DNA of 64,000 nucleotides from Lasioglossum baleicum (lineage: Eukaryota; Arthropoda; Insecta; Hymenoptera; Halictidae). Below the pieces are notes generated by a model, which made no database searches, was not told where the DNA came from, and was given only the letters and a program-made list of their open reading frames with translations. Numbering within the stretch: position 1 is the first letter of the stretch; each line of letters begins with the position of its first letter. Shown piece by piece: positions 30,775 to 41,324 of the stretch. The stretch lies in NCBI RefSeq assembly GCF_051020765.1, contig NC_134943.1:682001-746000 (forward strand), in the 5' to 3' direction. Both the position numbers and the translations under genes were made by a program.

Positions 30775-31677
30775 TGTTTAGCCGCGGAACTGTGGGTTCA
30801 CGACTGTTCCGGATCACTGCCCGCCAAGTTAATCTTGGGCAGCTAGTTCAAATGATAGAATGATCGCAAAAGACAATAATTGATTCGCTTGACTTGATAT
30901 CGCATGAATACGTTAATGGAAGCGTTTCGTCCCGGACCTGCTAGTGGACTCGTCAGTAAGGCTGATCTAGCAGGCCCTGCCTTATACGCGCGCAGATGAT
31001 AATATGAGGATTCGCGTTTGTAATTGAACGCACGCGAGGGATCTCGATTGATTTGATCCGGTTCGCGAGGGATTTCGACCGACGCGATCCCGGTTTGTCG
31101 GATGTCCTGATCACTGGACGACGAACTACCGTGATGCTAACTTTGCACATGTTATGAACGATTGACAAGACAACGGCTCGTGCGTTGTACTTGTCTACCC
31201 GAGGACTGGAGAATGTCACGGCGTTAGAGCGTAAAACTCAACTGAGCGATTTCGTCTTCCAGTCCTGGCGCGATGCTCGTTGGATTCTCGAATATGAAAT
31301 AAGATGCACTGATTGGTTCCTGCAGAAAGTTGCATTTCCCAATCAGTACACACTTTGACTCCTAGGACCTCCTTCCCGTAGCTCAGAATGAGGCCCTAGG
31401 AAGGAGGAGTGGGGCGAGATCTTACTCGGTCGACGACACGACGGTTCCAGGTAATTCGAGACCCTGCGTAACGGTCGCGGACGGTCCTTCGGAGGAACAA
31501 AATTTATGACACCGTGTAATTTCGAGGGTGTAGAAAAAACTGAACGTTAAACAGATGCCTTGACTGGTCGCCGAATGACCCTAGTTGTTTAATCCTTGAG
31601 GAGGATATTTAGGCACGTTCGCATCATAAATCCTGTCCGAAGGAAACCTACGAATTCTATTCCGGTACGACGGAACA
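30775..31677 (-). repeat. 3' LTR (sense orientation) of the hammerhead element
   Basis: Terminal repeat bounded by TG and CA; reads identically to 36814-37716. On the sense (minus) strand it contains a CCAAT-type motif with flanking inverted repeat (around 31308-31345), a 9-bp perfect stem (31202-31210 with 31258-31266), the hammerhead (30922-30989), and the terminus that abuts the target duplication. I see no canonical AATAAA in the sense direction, so the polyadenylation signal is not identified. Confidence 0.93.
30922..30989 (-). ncRNA. Type III hammerhead ribozyme (copy in 3' LTR)
   Basis: Reading the minus strand from 30989: stem III strand GCG, then U and A (predicted cleavage after the A, between 30985 and 30984), stem I TAAGGC paired with GCCTTA (30984-30979 with 30962-30957), core CTGACGA (30956-30950), stem II GTCC paired with GGAC (30949-30946 with 30932-30929), core GAAA (30928-30925), then CGC closing stem III. 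Every invariant core nucleotide is present. Loop I contains CCTGCTAG and loop II contains CTAGCAGG, exact complements of 8 nt, extendable to 11 pairs with one G-U. Loop-loop contact is the tertiary interaction known to activate natural hammerheads. Stem III has only three pairs plus the U-A pair, so a monomer may cleave weakly. Self-cleavage itself is inferred. Confidence 0.88.
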
Positions 31678-31690
31678 TGCTCCCCCACGT
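31678..31690 (-). promoter_or_regulatory. Polypurine tract next to 3' LTR
   Basis: On the sense (minus) strand the bases just before the 3' LTR read GTGGGGGAGCA. A G-rich purine run here is where plus-strand DNA synthesis of LTR elements is primed. It is short and not perfectly adjacent, but its place fits the orientation given by the primer binding site. Confidence 0.6.
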
Positions 31691-32370
31691 TGATCGATCC
31701 GATCGATCAATATTAAATTCTAGTAGAAAACATGTAATTGACGCTAACGCGTAGCACCGCGCGGTTGTGCTCGGTTTGTATATAAAATAATTGCGAATTG
31801 TAACGTTGCGCGTATAAACATGATGATGTTTGGATCATCACTGCGTGAATGCTGCAGTGATGTTCGATTTGCGTATTGTGTGTTCCGCTGAAATCAGTTT
31901 AGGTAAGATATACACATTAAAGAATCACCAATCAGGAAATGGCCATGAGTAAGACTGTTGAATTGTTCGGATCTGACGAGATCGATATACGAGAACAGTT
32001 TACGAACGTTTAAATGTTGCTAACAACATAGTGAATTGGTTATACGTGAATACTGGCTGCCGACGACACGTTTGTCGTGATGTTTGGAAGATTTGATAAT
32101 TGATTCCAATAATACCGATATGGTAGTGAAACGCAACTAGATTTTGAAGAAATCTAGTCTAAAGGACATGAGAAAGTGTCGCGATTTCTTGTCTTTGAAT
32201 GAAAGCTGACTCGTTGCATCAGTTCGTTATCTGTGATGTTGAAATCCGTACCGTTATCCGAATGAATGTTTCGAAAGTGTAACGTTTGGCGACGAATCGT
32301 AGGAAAGTCGCGATGAAGACCTCGTTGGTTAGGTCGCTAGCTGTGTTTCTGCGATATAGTAGCGGCCGCG

Positions 32371-32668
32371 AGGGATCTTGACTGATGCCACGAGATCCCG
32401 TTTTGTAACGTGCTTTGTCCCGTTGGAGAAACAAGAGATCAATGTGTCAGAGTTCGATTGAGAGTGTTAAAGTGGACTGCGCTAAGGACTGATGAATGAA
32501 TTCGGCTTCGAGTCCTCTGGCGAGTTTGTAGAACTCCTCTGTATGCGAGAGGGCGTATGACTCGTGACGCCCTTCTTTGTAGGGAGAAGGTGTCGAGAAT
32601 AGACTGCGCTACGGACTGATGAGTATCACAATGTGTGAATTCGACTTCCAGTCCTGTCGCGAGTTTGT
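32371..32668 (-). repeat. Diverged internal LTR-like segments with conserved hairpin
   Basis: Contains a 'CGAGGGATCTTGAC...GAGATCCCG' tract like the LTR's 'CGAGGGATCTCGATTG' tract, followed by two copies of a hairpin whose arms are AGGACT/AGTCCT (32485-32490 with 32511-32516) and GGACTG/CAGTCC (32613-32618 with 32649-32654). The LTR has the same arms in a 9-bp perfect form. The loop sequences differ while the stem is retained. Confidence 0.6.
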
Positions 32669-32710
32669 ACTGTACACTCGTCTTGGCTAAGAGCGCAAGA
32701 AGTCAGTTTA

Positions 32711-32940
32711 CTTCGCTTGTATTGGGATGATACAAGAAGTGTGGCGCTGGATTGAACTGCAGCGCGCGTAGCTTCGCTTGTATTTGTAAGATACAAGGAG
32801 TGTGGCGCTGGATTGAACTGTAGAGCGCGTAGCTTCGCTTGTATTTGTAAGATACAAGGAGTGTGGCGCTGGATTGAACTGCAGCGCGCGTAGCTTCGCT
32901 TGTATTTGTAAGATACAAGGAGTGTGGCGCTGGATTGAAC
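32711..32940. repeat. 61-bp minisatellite with stem-loops, ~3.8 copies
   Basis: The block 'CTTCGCTTGTATTTG' starts at 32711, 32772, 32833 and 32894, an exact 61-bp period. Each unit carries CTTGTAT followed by ATACAAG, a short hairpin. A single related unit occurs at about 35557-35600. Overlapping short frames here only reflect the repeat period. Confidence 0.9.
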
Positions 32941-33529
32941 ACTGAACTGAGTTAACGCTGGTCGACTGCTTGGAATGTGTTAAAATGACAACTGTGATTT
33001 TAGCTGTGACAAGCCCGTTATTTAGTAAGTCGGAAAAGTGGCCAATCAGCGGTCGCGCACGAACCGTTAGAAGTCGTCGGCCGTTTGAAATATTCACTCA
33101 CGATCAGACGCTCTGTATGTATGGATATAACTGCGACTACTTCGTCCAAAAGGCTTGAAGAAAATACTTAAGCGATATATTATATGAAAGGAGTATTTTC
33201 AGTTAGAGTGTTTTTGTTAAGAGTTCTGCAAAGATGCAGTTATTTACCTTGTATTAACGTACATCAAGGAAAATGTAAAGTTGTGAAGTTAAGCACGTGG
33301 CGTCTACCTCTCACCTCCACGCAAATATAATAATTTAACAGAATGAATTGATGATGACATCTATTCGAAAGCTTGGGACGAACTGTGTTGCGAACTCGTT
33401 CTGAGTGCTCAATCGGCCTGAAGAGATGGGTGTCTCTTGGATGTTAAGAAGAATGTGTATTGCTTGGTTAATGCCGAATGGTGCATTTCCCAATCAACAA
33501 CCTCCAACTCTGACGCATGATCGAATGAT

Positions 33530-33830
33530 TTGACGCGTGATTCTAGTGTAGAATTGACTTGTATATTTGACGCGTAGGTCGATATGACTGACGTGACTTG
33601 ACGTGATTTAACGCCCTTTGATGTGACTTGACGCGACGTGACGCGGTTTGACGTGGTTTATCTGTTGATTGAATGTATAGTTTGACGGAATGTCAAATAG
33701 ATTGAGTGTCAATTCAATTGAACGTTAGTTTGACTGAATGTCAGTTTAATTGAATGTGAGTTGGTTGAGTGTGAGTTCAACTGTATGTGAGTGTCGAATG
33801 TCGAATTTATTGTATGTGTTAACAATTGGT
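33530..33830. repeat. Low-complexity degenerate tandem tract
   Basis: Imperfect short repeats of the types 'TTGACGTGACTTGACG' and 'TTGAATGTCAGTT' without clear unit boundaries. A weaker similar tract lies at 34690-34840, so it seems to belong to the duplicated interior of the element. Confidence 0.6.
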
Positions 33831-34989
33831 GCAGACGGTACGTTTTCTGGGAATAATAACGTGCCACGAGTTGTTTACTCGGCATTTGTACCGATAATCC
33901 GTCCTTTGTAGCGACGAAATTCGTATTGTTGACCGAATAAGATTCCGAAAGGTTACCGTTAATACCTCGTGGTCAATCGCGAAGTATGTTTAGGTACACG
34001 ACCTTTGTTGAGCGTAGGTAAAACATCATCGCGTGAATCTTACTTCTGGTCCGATTTTTAAGTGGTTGTTTGTTCACGTGAAAATGACCGTACTAAGCCA
34101 CGCGGTGGTTTACGACTGGCCGACCCTCGAAGACGGGTGTCGCAGGTAAGATGAAGGTCAATCATCCCGGGAATCCGAGACATGGTCGAATGACTTGAGA
34201 CGAACTGTGCTTAATCCGCGAGGGTGTACCCTTGGTCCGGCTGGTCCAAGGCAAGCCATAAAAGGGGACCGTTACTAGAAAGTCTTTAGTCTTGTGTAGA
34301 AATATACAAAAAACAAAATTGCCCGTTGGGCCTACATCTGGGATGGTAAATACCGATAATGTGTTTTGCCTTCGGGAAGGTCTCTTTATTCTGAATCCAT
34401 GAAAGTCCGTTATCGTGATCTGATCATAAAAACGAGGGTTCGTTGGAAGTTTTAGTGTAATGGTTTTTCGCGACAAAAACCTTTCCGTTTAAAGGGACAC
34501 AAACATATAACAAAGGAATGTAAGACTTCATTTCTTAGCTGCTATTTCGTTCGCTCAGGTATACGAATCTTGCGATGAACACTGTTCTGCGACGGAACAG
34601 ATCAATAATGAATATGACACATCTTGACTCACATTATGCTGATAAGTTTGCCCTACTAGATTGTGCATCGTCCATGGCTGGAAGCGGTGCTAATTTTGTG
34701 ACGTGTGATTTGTTTGTGGATTTGACGCATTGACGTGATGCGTAAACTTGATTTGATTTGTCTGTCGATCGAGTATGTGGTCGAGATCAATGTCTTGATT
34801 TGAATGTCAATTTGATTAACTGTAGATTGCTCGACTGTCAGTTTCCTACTATGTCGGCCACGCGTTTGTTTATCCGCGATCGCGCGTTGTCGCGTTTTTG
34901 TTCATTCGCGATCGCGTGTTGTTGCGTTTGTTGCTCGCCAAATGAAGATTGGGCAACTGATTCAAGAATGCGACTGATTAGAAGAGATC

Positions 34990-35057
34990 GCGTGTCTCCC
35001 GGACCTGTTAGAGGATTGTACAGCAAGATTGTCAACAGATCCTGCCTTGTGGTCGCG
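34990..35057 (-). pseudogene. Decayed hammerhead ribozyme relic in element interior
   Basis: Minus-strand sequence aligns along its whole length with the LTR hammerhead. The core has decayed: CTGACGA is CTGTACA and GAAA is GACA. Yet stem I has changed in pairs (TAAG/CTTA became CAAG/CTTG) and the kissing loops have changed in pairs (CTGC with GCAG became CTGT with ACAG). It is presumed inactive. Paired change in a relic suggests the fold was selected before decay. Confidence 0.65.
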
Positions 35058-36792
35058 CGGATCTTCGGTCGATCTGTATTGCCTTCGACTTGCACGATAT
35101 CGACTGCGAGAGAGTAGGACAGCACCGCGCAATTTCACGTGCGCGAGAATGATTCGATTCAAGAGTGCGATGCGGTATTTTGCATGAAGTAAATTAATGT
35201 GAATAGACCTGAGCCGGTCCGCGTGTCCGCGTGTATAAAGGTATCGTGTGCTCTTTGTTCCCGTTGTGAAGTCTATGACGTTTGATTCGTTCGCGTCGTT
35301 GAGTTTCGCGAGGCGATTGAACTCGATGTTGTTCCGTGATCGTAAATCGCCTTCGAATTTGATCGAGTCTGTATGAATGTAAGTAAGCGAAAAGGCGCGA
35401 TCTTTGGAACGCAAGAGGGGTTGCTGATCCCTTTCGATAATCTTGGTTGGAACGTATGCGTGCATTTGATACTATGCGTGCGGACCCGATAACGGCGATC
35501 CGTGTTGATCTGTATTAGTGACTCGTCTTGTCTTATAGAGCAAGAAGTCTGTAGTACTTCGCTTGTATTTGTAAGATACAAGAAGTACGGCTTGCTTGAA
35601 ACACTGACTGAGAACTGTATTCGACTGCTTGGAAGATTCGATGGTATCGACCATTCGAAAGCTAGAAACGAATTAACAGTCCTCGTCTCGAGTGCTCAAT
35701 CCGCCAGAGGAAGAGGTTGACCTTTGACAAGGAAAGGGAAGTAGAGTCCATTGTAATGAGGAAAAGAGCTGTCCGGATGATTCAAATATAATTGCGCGTA
35801 TCGGAAGTTCGATCGATCGTGAAGCTCGTGAGGATATCATTCGTGATGTCTTATTTCGTAATAGGATATGCGATTGTGTGCGATGACTTGAATCGTTTCG
35901 AGAATGCGACGAATTGTCCGGCATGGCGGTGCGTTTAATAATCGCGAGGTGTGATGTAAACCAGAGCGCGATGGTTGTCGTACGTTTCCACCAAATGAGC
36001 TTACACGGCTTGTAGTTTTCGTCGGTAGTCGTAAATGTCTCGATCGTTGATTTGGCCTTTACGGAAATACACTTTATGATGTTATGGGTGTACGTAGACA
36101 GCGCGAGCGAGTCGTTCGTGATTTTCGCGTATGTTATTCGAAGGTTAATCTAATGTTGCAAACAATTGTGCCGTGTCCGCGATTACGTCGTTGTATGAAA
36201 CGGTCGCGGCTTCGCGTTCGGTCTCGTTTTCGTTCTTGTTGAATTCTTCGCAATGTCCGAATTCGTCTTGAATATCGTTGAGGAAGCCGATTGTTTCCTC
36301 CAGCGTTTGACGCGTTCGCGAAGTTGTTCACGTCACGTTCCGTGGTGGAATCTCGAAACTCTTCGAGGTAGTTTGCGATGATCGTTATTTGTGACTATAA
36401 AGACAAGTCGTTCTGCTTTAAAATGCGGATACTCGCGTTGGCTCGTTTCGTACGCGTTAGCCATTGTAATTCTCGTAACGCGTGTGAATATGAGAAATTG
36501 CCAATTGTGTGAGAGTTCCTGATTAGTAAATTCAATAACGTGTCTACCTTGTACTGATGTGGTTCGAATGCGAATGATTCTGATAGTATGTTGTGTTCGA
36601 ATGAGTCTCGGCGTCGACGACTGTTTAGAATGGCTTCTCGGCGACGATGTGTGTTACTGCGGCTAAGGCTGGTTGCTTCCTTTAACGTGGTTGCGTGAAC
36701 TGACGGATGCTGCAGACCACTGTTCGAATGTCTTGTACATTATTGTTTGTGCACGATTGTCTTTTGCACGAACTGCACTCACTAGGCCGCTG

Positions 36793-36810
36793 ATCCGGCT
36801 CGAAGGACCA
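36793..36810 (-). promoter_or_regulatory. Primer binding site, tRNA-Tyr type
   Basis: The plus strand reads ATCCGGCTCGAAGGACCA, which equals the 3' end of insect tRNA-Tyr including the added CCA as I know that tRNA. The sense strand therefore begins TGG, three bases inside the LTR end at 36814. All 18 positions match, which fixes the element on the minus strand. Confidence 0.85.
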
Positions 36811-36813
36811 AAA

Positions 36814-37716
36814 TGTTTAGCCGCGGAACTGTGGGTTCACGACTGTTCCGGATCACTGCCCGCCAAGTTAATCTTGGGCAGCTAGTTCAAATGATAGAAT
36901 GATCGCAAAAGACAATAATTGATTCGCTTGACTTGATATCGCATGAATACGTTAATGGAAGCGTTTCGTCCCGGACCTGCTAGTGGACTCGTCAGTAAGG
37001 CTGATCTAGCAGGCCCTGCCTTATACGCGCGCAGATGATAATATGAGGATTCGCGTTTGTAATTGAACGCACGCGAGGGATCTCGATTGATTTGATCCGG
37101 TTCGCGAGGGATTTCGACCGACGCGATCCCGGTTTGTCGGATGTCCTGATCACTGGACGACGAACTACCGTGATGCTAACTTTGCACATGTTATGAACGA
37201 TTGACAAGACAACGGCTCGTGCGTTGTACTTGTCTACCCGAGGACTGGAGAATGTCACGGCGTTAGAGCGTAAAACTCAACTGAGCGATTTCGTCTTCCA
37301 GTCCTGGCGCGATGCTCGTTGGATTCTCGAATATGAAATAAGATGCACTGATTGGTTCCTGCAGAAAGTTGCATTTCCCAATCAGTACACACTTTGACTC
37401 CTAGGACCTCCTTCCCGTAGCTCAGAATGAGGCCCTAGGAAGGAGGAGTGGGGCGAGATCTTACTCGGTCGACGACACGACGGTTCCAGGTAATTCGAGA
37501 CCCTGCGTAACGGTCGCGGACGGTCCTTCGGAGGAACAAAATTTATGACACCGTGTAATTTCGAGGGTGTAGAAAAAACTGAACGTTAAACAGATGCCTT
37601 GACTGGTCGCCGAATGACCCTAGTTGTTTAATCCTTGAGGAGGATATTTAGGCACGTTCGCATCATAAATCCTGTCCGAAGGAAACCTACGAATTCTATT
37701 CCGGTACGACGGAACA
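36814..37716 (-). repeat. 5' LTR (sense orientation) of the hammerhead element
   Basis: Same 903-bp sequence as 30775-31677. Sense transcription would begin within this LTR. The hammerhead cleavage point lies about 693 nt from the LTR's sense start. Confidence 0.93.
36961..37028 (-). ncRNA. Type III hammerhead ribozyme (copy in 5' LTR)
   Basis: Identical to the copy at 30922-30989, shifted by 6039 bp. Predicted cleavage lies between 37024 and 37023 on the minus strand. Cleavage at both copies on one full-length RNA would release a unit of 6039 nt (37023 down to 30985) carrying the PBS, the whole interior and most of one LTR equivalent. Confidence 0.88.
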
Positions 37717-40700
37717 ATTATCCAGAACTTTGTTGTTTTTAGGGATTCTGTTATGGTACATTTACCAACATAGTCGTCACACTTTTCCGGTTAAATCGAG
37801 TCCAAGCTCGATACAATTCGGTTTGGAATTACTCGAGTAGTCCACGATTTTGTAGAACCTCGATTATCCGAACTAGTCTGTAGACGAAGATATAATTATG
37901 CAGAACTTTGTTGAGTTTAGACATTCTTTTATTGAACTTTTACCAATATAATCGTCACTCTTTTCCGATTCAAATCAGAACAACCACGAAACAATTCGGT
38001 TTAGATTTATACTCGTTTAATCCACGATAATGTAGAACCTCTATTATCCGAACTAGTCTGTAGACGAGGATATCGTTATGCAGAAAATTGTTGTTTTCAG
38101 GGATTCTTTTATGGGACTTTTACCAACATAATCGTCATTCTTTTCCGATGCAAATGAGCTCAAACACGATACAAGTCGGTTTAGATTTATACTCGTTTAA
38201 TCCACGATAATGTAGAACGTCGATTATCCGAACTAGTCTGTAGATGAGGATATCGTTATGCAGAACTTTGTTGTTTTTAGGGATTCTGTTATGGTACATT
38301 TACCAACATAGTCGTCACACTTTTCCGGTTAAATCGAGTCCAAGCTCGATACAATTCGGTTTGGAATTACTCGAGTAGTCAACGATTTTGTAGAACCTCG
38401 ATTATCCGAACTAGTCTGTAGACGAGGATATCGTTATGCAGAACTTTGTTGTTGTCAGGGATTCTTTTATGGAACTCTTACCAACATAATCGTCATTCTT
38501 TTCCGATTGAAATGAGCCCAAACACAATACAATTAGGTTTAGATTTATACTCGTCTAATCCACGATTTTGAAGAACGTCGATTATCCGAACTAGTCTGTA
38601 GATGAGGATATCGTTATGCAGAACTTTGTTGTTTTTAGGGATTCTGTTATGGTACATTTACCAACATAGTCGTCACACTTTTCCGGTTAAATCGAGTCCA
38701 AGCTCGATACAATTCGGTTTGGAATTACTCGAGTAGTCAACGATTTTGTAGAACCTCGATTATCCGAACTAGTCTGTAGATGAGGATATCATTATCCAGA
38801 ACTTTGTTGTTTTTAGGAATTCTGTTATGGTACTTTTACCAACATAGTCGTCACACTTTTCCGGTTAAATCGAGTCCAAGCTCGATACAATTCGGTTTGG
38901 AATTACTCGAGTAGTCCACGATTTTGTAGAACCTCGATTATCCGAACTAGTCTGTAGACGAGGATATCGTTATGCAGAAAATTGTTGTTTTCAGGGATTC
39001 TTTTATGGGACTTTTACCAACATAATCGTCATTCTTTTCCGATGCAAATGAGCTCAAACAAGATACAAGTCGGTTTAGATTTATACTCGTTTAATCCACG
39101 ATAATGTAGAACGTCGATTATCCGATCTAGTCTGTAGATGAGGATATCATTATCCAGAACTTTGTTGTTTTTAGGGATTCTGTTATGGTACATTTACCAA
39201 CATAGTCGTCACACTTTTCCGGTTAAATCGAGTCCAAGCTCGATACAATTCGGTTTGGAATTACTCGAGTAGTCCACGATTTTGTAGAACCTCGATTATC
39301 CGAACTAGTCTGTAGACGAAGATATAATTATGCAGAACTTTGTTGAGTTTAGACATTCTTTTATTGAACTTTTACCAATATAATCGTCACTCTTTTCCGA
39401 TTCAAATCAGAACAACCACGAAACAATTCGGTTTAGATTTATACTCGTTTAATCCACGATAATGTAGAACCTCTATTATCCGAACTAGTCTGTAGACGAG
39501 GATATCGTTATGCAGAAAATTGTTGTTTTCAGGGATTCTTTTATGGGACTTTTACCAACATAATCGTCATTCTTTTCCGATGCAAATGAGCTCAAACACG
39601 ATACAAGTCGGTTTAGATTTATACTCGTTTAATCCACGATAATGTAGAACGTCGATTATCCGAACTAGTCTGTAGATGAGGATATCGTTATGCAGAACTT
39701 TGTTGTTTTTAGGGATTCTGTTATGGTACATTTACCAACATAGTCGTCACACTTTTCCGGTTAAATCGAGTCCAAGCTCGATACAATTCGGTTTGGAATT
39801 ACTCGAGTAGTCAACGATTTTGTAGAACCTCGATTATCCGAACTAGTCTGTAGACGAGGATATCGTTATGCAGAACTTTGTTGTTGTCAGGGATTCTTTT
39901 ATGGAACTCTTACCAACATAATCGTCATTCTTTTCCGATTGAAATGAGCCCAAACACAATACAATTAGGTTTAGATTTATACTCGTCTAATCCACGATTT
40001 TGTAGAACCTCGATTATCCGAACTAGTCAGTAGACGAGGATATCGTTATGCAGAACATTGTTGTTTTTAGGGATTCTGTTATGGTACTTTTACCAACATA
40101 GTCGTCTTTCTTTTCCGGTTAAGTCGAGTCCAAGCTCGATACAATTCGGTTTGGAATTACTCGAGTAGTCCACGATTTTGTAAAACCTCGATTATCCGAA
40201 CTAGTCTGTAGACGAGGATATCGTTATGCAGAACTTTGTTGTTTTTAGGGATTCTGTTATGGTACATTTACCAACATAGTCGTCACACTTTTCCGGTTAA
40301 ATCGAGTCCAAGCTCGATACAATTCGGTTTAGAATTACTTGATTAGTCCACGATTTTGTAGAACCTCGATTATCCGAACTAGTCTGTAGACGAAGATATA
40401 ATTATGCAGAACTTTGTTGACTTTAGACATTCTTTTATTGAACTTTTAGCAACATAATCGTCACTCTTTTCCGATTGATATGAGCCCAAACACGATACAA
40501 TTAGGTTTAGATTTATACTCGTCTAATCCACAATTTTGTAGAACCTCGATTATCCGAACTAGTCTGTAGATGAGGATATCATTATCCAGAACTTTGTTGT
40601 TTTTAGGGATTCTGTTATGGTACTTTTACCAACATAGTCGTCTTTCTTTACCGGGTAAATCGAGTCCAAGCTCGATACAATTCGGTTTGGAATTACTCGA

Positions 40701-41324
40701 GTAGTCCACGATTTTGTAGAACCTCGATTATCCGAACTAGTCTGTAGACGAGGATATCGTTATGCAGAACATTGTTGTTTTCTGGGATTCTTTTATGGGA
40801 CTTTTGCCAACATAATCGTCATTCTTTTCCGATTCAAATGAGCTCAAACACGATACAATTCGGTTTAGATTTATACCGGTTTAATCTACGATACAGTAAA
40901 ACATCGATTATCCGAACTAGTCTGTAGGTGAGGATATAATTATGCAGAACTTTGTTGAGTTTAGACATTCTTTTATTGAACTTTTACCAACATAATCGTC
41001 ACTCTTTTCCGATTCAAATGAGAACCAACACGATACAATTCGGTTTAGATTTATACTCGTTTAATCCACGATAATGTAGAACCTCGATTATTCGAACTAG
41101 TCTGTAGACGAGGATATCGTTATGCAGAACTTTGTTGTTGTCAGGGATTCTTTTATGGTACTCTTACCAACATAATCGTCATTCTTTTCCGATTGAAATG
41201 AGCCCAAACACGATACAATTAGGTTTAGATTTATACTCGTCTAATCCACAATTTTGTAGAACCTCGATTATCCGAACTAGTCTGTAGATGAGGATATCAT
41301 TATCCAGAACTTTGTTGTTTTTAG
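37717..41324. repeat. Satellite DNA array (continuation, ~20 monomers)
   Basis: The same ~179-bp monomer family resumes in exact phase after the LTR element, beginning with the second ATTAT target copy. It stops abruptly inside a monomer at 41324, at the first base of an hAT-like terminus. No satellite is seen to the right of that element, so this is the array edge within the window. Confidence 0.96.

Larger units (their letters stand above)
31691..36792 (-). other. Non-coding interior of the hammerhead element
   Basis: About 5.1 kb with no credible coding sequence on either strand. It contains several diverged duplicates of LTR segments: 32371-32403 resembles the LTR tract at 31038-31128; 32485-32516 and 32613-32654 resemble the LTR stem at 31202-31266; 33455-33500 resembles LTR 31312-31345; 34930-35057 resembles LTR 30833-30990 including a decayed hammerhead. 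Two interior stretches also match each other: about 32700-33420 and 35545-35705 share the 'TTCGCTTGTATTTG' hairpin repeat, a 'CGACTGCTTGGAA' block, and a 'GAGTGCTCAATC' block. 31800-32370 and 35720-36790 show nothing I recognise. Confidence 0.75.
30775..37716 (-). mobile_element. Non-coding LTR retroelement with hammerhead ribozymes (retrozyme-like)
   Basis: A 6942-bp element inserted in phase into the satellite. Both LTRs are 903 bp, begin TG and end CA, and read identically at a constant offset of 6039 bp. Orientation is set by an 18-nt primer binding site next to the right LTR and a purine tract next to the left LTR, both of which only make sense on the minus strand. The 5.1-kb interior has no reading frame above ~170 codons and none resembling gag, protease, RT or integrase, so the element must depend on proteins supplied elsewhere. 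Each LTR holds a sense-strand type III hammerhead ribozyme. In known families the closest analogue is the plant retrozyme: a non-autonomous LTR element with type III hammerheads that makes circular RNA. Length, LTR size and host differ strongly. The interior carries diverged duplicates of LTR segments. The parental autonomous lineage is unknown; a 5-bp duplication fits several LTR superfamilies. Confidence 0.92.

Noticed and set aside
32616..32622. CTGATGA, a possible further hammerhead core
   Set aside because: No GAAA after a stem II and no stem I/III pairing; it belongs to the AGGACT hairpin duplicate.
34838..35465. Frames of 95-167 codons in the hammerhead element interior
   Set aside because: They overlap one another in several frames, lack retroelement motifs and cover diverged LTR-like repeats.
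1..41324. CRISPR-like regularity and short reading frames in the satellite
   Set aside because: Whole 179-bp units repeat with no unique spacers, and the frames are short and shared only because the array repeats.
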